Source: Undibacterium sp. YM2
Lineage (GTDB): Bacteria > Pseudomonadota > Gammaproteobacteria > Burkholderiales > Burkholderiaceae_D
Length of the DNA stretch: 64,000 bases
Assembly: GCF_009937975.1 (NCBI RefSeq)
Contig: NZ_AP018441.1
Span: 4,650,001 to 4,714,000, forward strand
Direction: 5' to 3'
The stretch's first letter is position 1; every line of letters starts with the position of its first letter. The notes beneath the pieces are model-generated. The model did not search any database, was not told where the DNA came from, and saw only the letters and a program-made list of their open reading frames with translations. Positions 61,102 through 64,000 of this stretch are shown here, in pieces. A program made the translations under genes and the position numbers.

Positions 61102-61740
61102 TTAATTATCGGATTTTGCAGGATTTTCTACGGCCAATCCGCTGACATACCAATGCCGTTCTGTGACTTCATCTCTCCAGCCTTTGGTGATATAGCGGAG
61201 AGGGTCATTCAATACTGCCCTGAAAAATTCAAGATAGCTTGCAGCAACTTCTTCAACATCTTCTGGCTGTAGTGGCCCGCCATATCTCAATCCATGACCA
61301 ATAAAAACAACTCTGCACTCATCATCTGAGCGGCGGTTGCAAGTATCAATGGCAAAACGATCGCCTGAATAAAACGGGGCGGCAATGGGTATCAGGCCAG
61401 CCATCCATGCGAGTTCTTCTGCATCGTCACGGCTGGATTCTGTACCGTCAGAAAATTCGTCCTGAAAATCAATTTGTTCTTGCGCAATTTCTTCCAGGTC
61501 AAAAAAAACAAAGCCTGCATTAGCCTCAGCAGTGGGGCGGAATAAATTGGCGCCATTAAAATTCTTGAATAATTCTTTCATCGAGGGCGGCATCCATTTG
61601 GCCAGTTTCCTGGCGGGCAGCTTGTCGCCAAACTGATGTACTGCCTGATATAGCCGCTCAGTAGATTCGCCTTCAGCAACGCATCGCATTGCTGGAGGAA
61701 ATTTTAAAATATTCAGAACTGCGCTTAGTTCTTCCTGCAT
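61102..61740 (-). CDS. SMI1/KNR4-like (SUKH) protein
   Basis: 212 residues with a SUKH-like core around WMPPSMKELFKNFNGANLFRPTAEANAGFVFFDLEEI, then AIDTCNRR and a C-terminal helix with YLEFFRAVL. The match is moderate. Second such gene in this window (see 54632), AT-rich like it. Confidence 0.65.
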   Translation of the reverse strand: MQEELSAVLNILKFPPAMRCVAEGESTERLYQAVHQFGDKLPARKLAKWMPPSMKELFKNFNGANLFRPTAEANAGFVFFDLEEIAQEQIDFQDEFSDGTESSRDDAEELAWMAGLIPIAAPFYSGDRFAIDTCNRRSDDECRVVFIGHGLRYGGPLQPEDVEEVAASYLEFFRAVLNDPLRYITKGWRDEVTERHWYVSGLAVENPAKSDN

Positions 61741-61821
61741 GTCAGCATTTCCTGAAATTGATACTATGTTGTTATTCTTGCAGTTCCTGTTGTCCGACCA
61801 GTATTTACCGCTTTTTGGGAA

Positions 61822-62574
61822 TCAAGATTTCCTCCCCTTCTCCAGCCGCCACTCCTTCTGACAATCCGCATAATTCGCAAACTCATAACTAACACCGACT
61901 TCGCCGCGGTTGATGGCGTGGGCCTGGGCGAAGACGATGATGTTGAGGATGTTGTCGGGCAGTTCGCGTTCGGTTTTGCCATTGGCCCACAGGTAGCCGT
62001 AGCTGACTGAGCCTTCTTTGAGGCCGACCATCCAGAATTGCGGGCGGCGGTTGTAGATGTCGGTTTTGACTTTGTCTTTTTTGAGGCTGGGTTTGCCGTA
62101 TTGCTGTTCCAGCGCTTGCGCGATGCGGTCGGCGGCGGCTTTGATTTGTTCGCCGGTGCCGCTGACGGCGGTGATGGTGCGCGACGCACCGACCTTGCAG
62201 ACGCCGCTGATGGGGGCGGTGACGGCATAGTAGTCGCTGAAATCATCTGCGGGTTTGGGTGGTTGGCCTTCAAACAGATGCTTGGCTTTGCTGGATTTGA
62301 CAAAGCCCAACTTGCTGGCGAGCTCGGTTTCGCTGATGGCCATGGCGAGACCAAAGGGGCCGGATTCTGTGGATGCAGGTATAGCGTCTGAGATTGCTTC
62401 TGCGGCAGTGCTGGTTTCTGTCGTGGATGCAAGCACGCTGGCAGATGGCATCGCTACAGAGCTGGCGGTAGTGTTGGCAGTGGCATCGGCAGTTTTTTTG
62501 CAGGCGACGAGGCTGGCTGTCGTCATCAACAGGGCAATGATGCAGAGGTGGTGGAGTTTATTTTTATGCTGCAT
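61822..62574 (-). CDS. Lipoprotein of unknown function
   Basis: 250 residues. Residues 1-25 are a signal peptide with a lipobox (SLVAC-KK, Cys25). A long Ala/Ser/Thr-rich linker (about 28-70) leads to a folded domain (SGVCKVGASRTITAVSGTG, RRPQFWMVGLKEGSVSYGYLWANG) with one further cysteine pair. Probably anchored to a periplasmic membrane face. No family recognised. Confidence 0.65.
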   Translation of the reverse strand: MQHKNKLHHLCIIALLMTTASLVACKKTADATANTTASSVAMPSASVLASTTETSTAAEAISDAIPASTESGPFGLAMAISETELASKLGFVKSSKAKHLFEGQPPKPADDFSDYYAVTAPISGVCKVGASRTITAVSGTGEQIKAAADRIAQALEQQYGKPSLKKDKVKTDIYNRRPQFWMVGLKEGSVSYGYLWANGKTERELPDNILNIIVFAQAHAINRGEVGVSYEFANYADCQKEWRLEKGRKS

Positions 62575-62794
62575 CAGGCTAGGATGGATGTATGGATATG
62601 GTTTGCCAGGGTCGCTGCAATTTAATGATATTCGGGCATAAATTGCAATGGCTTTGATCTAATTCCTTCTCACACATAAATAGGGGCACGGTATCGCGTT
62701 CGCGGCAGAAGCCGGTTCTGCTGGAAATTTGTCTTGCGGACTATAGGGCATGTCAAAGAACATGGCATAAATACGATGGATTCCTGCCTGCGCA

Positions 62795-63083
62795 CACTGC
62801 TGTCCGGAATAATTATCTTGACTCATTCGGAGAGTGAAGTACGAACAGCGTCCCGGCGATTCTTCTACGTCGAAGACTTAATTCTGCAATTGAATAATTT
62901 TTGTCAGCGATCATGCTTGAAGCTCCTTCCGCTTCAAGGGGAGGGTTGGGATGGGGATGGGTTTCTGTAGCAAAATCATTTACAGCCAATCGACTGAAAC
63001 CCATCCCCACCCTAACCCTCCCCTTGAAAGGGAGGGAATTTACTCGTTATTGTTTGTCAAGGACATTATTCCGGACAGCAGTG
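62795..63083 (+). mobile_element. MITE-like element, copy 2 (289 bp)
   Basis: Begins CACTGCTGTCCGGAATAAT and ends with its inverse. Flanks are TGCCTGCGCA before and TGCCTGGGCA after, a 10-bp target duplication with one mismatch. It lies in opposite orientation to copy 1 (12049-12408) and lacks the extra 80 bp. No coding capacity of its own. Confidence 0.78.
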
Positions 63084-63190
63084 TGCCTGGGCAGGAACGA
63101 CGATTTTGCGGAGATGCAAATAGGCGGGCAATGGGGTTTGCATGAGCCATGCCTCGCCGGCCCCAACCTACAAATTACGTAATCCCCCTC

Positions 63191-64000
63191 TCACACCCTG
63201 TCCAGCGGCAATCTCGTCATCAAAAAATCCAGCAAGGCTGCCACGCGTGGGGGTATGGCTTCCTGTTTATAGAATACCGCCCAGACTGGCTGCATCCAGG
63301 GCAGGCTGATATCGGCCAGCACGGGTTTGAGCCTGCCGTGGGCGCGGTCGGCCATGGTCAGGAAGTCGGACAGACAGACGATGCCAGCGCCCTGCACGGC
63401 CAGGTGGCGCAGGGTTTCGCCATTGCTGGCACTGACTACAGGGTCTATGACATAGCCCTCATCTTTGACGCCATCCAACTTGGGCAGCGGCCAGGTATTA
63501 AGGCTGGGGGGCAGTAAAACCCAGCAACCTGTGCTGTGCCAGGTCAGCCACGGTTTGCGGTTCACCGTGACGTGCGAGGTAGTGCGGTGCAGCGACCGGG
63601 CGGATGCGGCTGCTGCCCAAGCGGCGTGCGTGCAGGCTGGAGTCAGTCAAATGGCCTATGCGTATGGCCAGGTCGGCGCGCTCTTCGATGAGATCGACAA
63701 AGGTTTCACCACTGACCAGTTCGAGCTTGATAAGGGGATAGGCATCGAGAAAATCGGCTACCAGCGGGGCAAGCAAATGATCCAGCGTGGGGGTGGCGGC
63801 GTTCACCCGCACCAGGCCGGATGGTTGTGACAGGCGTGCTGTCAGTTGTTCTTCGGTGTCATCAATATCACAGAGTATCTTCTTGGCCCTTTGCAAGAGC
63901 CAGTGGCCTTCTTCTGTTATCTCCAGCTTGCGGGTGGTGCGCGTCATCAGGGTCATGCCGAGCTGCGCTTCCAGGCGAGAAATGCTGCGGCTGATGCCGG
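63191..64000 (-). pseudogene. LysR-type regulator gene with frameshift, partial at right edge
   Basis: The reading from the right edge includes the end of a LysR helix-turn-helix (SRSISRLEAQLG), then LMTRTTRKLEITEEGHWLLQRAK and a normal effector domain, but stops after GFTAPQP. In another frame the protein continues SLNTWPLPKLDGVKDEG to the end of the effector domain at 63191. Removing one base from the six-G run at 63506-63511 (six C on the coding strand) would join both. Probably a frameshifted gene; sequencing error is possible. Confidence 0.7.

Overview
The window looks like chromosomal DNA of a betaproteobacterium, most likely Burkholderiales/Oxalobacteraceae (Undibacterium-like). This is inferred from moderate-to-high GC coding style, a bufferin (BufA/BufB/BufC) locus, many LysR/AraC regulators next to single transporters, and dense short palindromic intergenic repeats. 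No rRNA, CRISPR array, replication origin or intact prophage is visible. I ran no database search; family names come from reading motifs.

Layout. 1-11 kb: a membrane protein cut by the left edge; an acidic amino-acid module (GltI-like binding protein, two-domain Asp/Glu racemase, divergent LysR, then aspartase aspA and a dicarboxylate/amino-acid symporter further on); and an IS110-family insertion sequence (about 4427-5633) sitting inside one copy of a dispersed palindrome. 11-17 kb: repeats, a MITE-like element, an MFS transporter with divergent LysR, small membrane genes (one frameshifted) and a UbiE-like methyltransferase. 17-19.3 kb: bufA-bufB-bufC, a copper-binding RiPP system. 19.7-28.3 kb: hypothetical membrane proteins, a NUDIX hydrolase, a probable peptidoglycan-hydrolase effector with a periplasmic partner, and an NHL-repeat lipoprotein. 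28.4-31.3 kb: a tandemly duplicated minus-strand tRNA array (Pro, Gln, Leu, Ser, His) with degenerate copies and two tRNA-Gln genes split by the same 161-bp palindrome. 32-36.8 kb: FAD-linked oxidase, LysR/aldo-keto reductase pair, DUF4375-like protein. 37.4-45.7 kb: a likely zinc-responsive operon (COG0523 GTPase, ZrgA-like protein, ABC ATPase and permease, DUF3299 protein, TonB-dependent receptor, DUF1624 membrane protein) behind three palindromic operators. 45.9-64 kb: metalloprotease-like protein, tail-collar protein, AraC regulators, lipase, EamA transporter, exported M20 peptidase, a cluster of AT-rich immunity-like genes (SUKH, barstar) with an AlbA-domain protein, a TetR/TetA-like pair, a second SUKH locus, a lipoprotein, the second MITE copy and a frameshifted LysR gene cut by the right edge.

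The most striking signal is in the IS110 element. The empty target site can be rebuilt exactly, with a CT core on the transposase strand. The 5' noncoding region contains two segments, separated by a hairpin, that match the two halves of that target in the arrangement expected of a bridge-RNA target-binding loop. The target is one of the genome's own dispersed palindromes. The tRNA array and the paired MITEs are the next most unusual structures.
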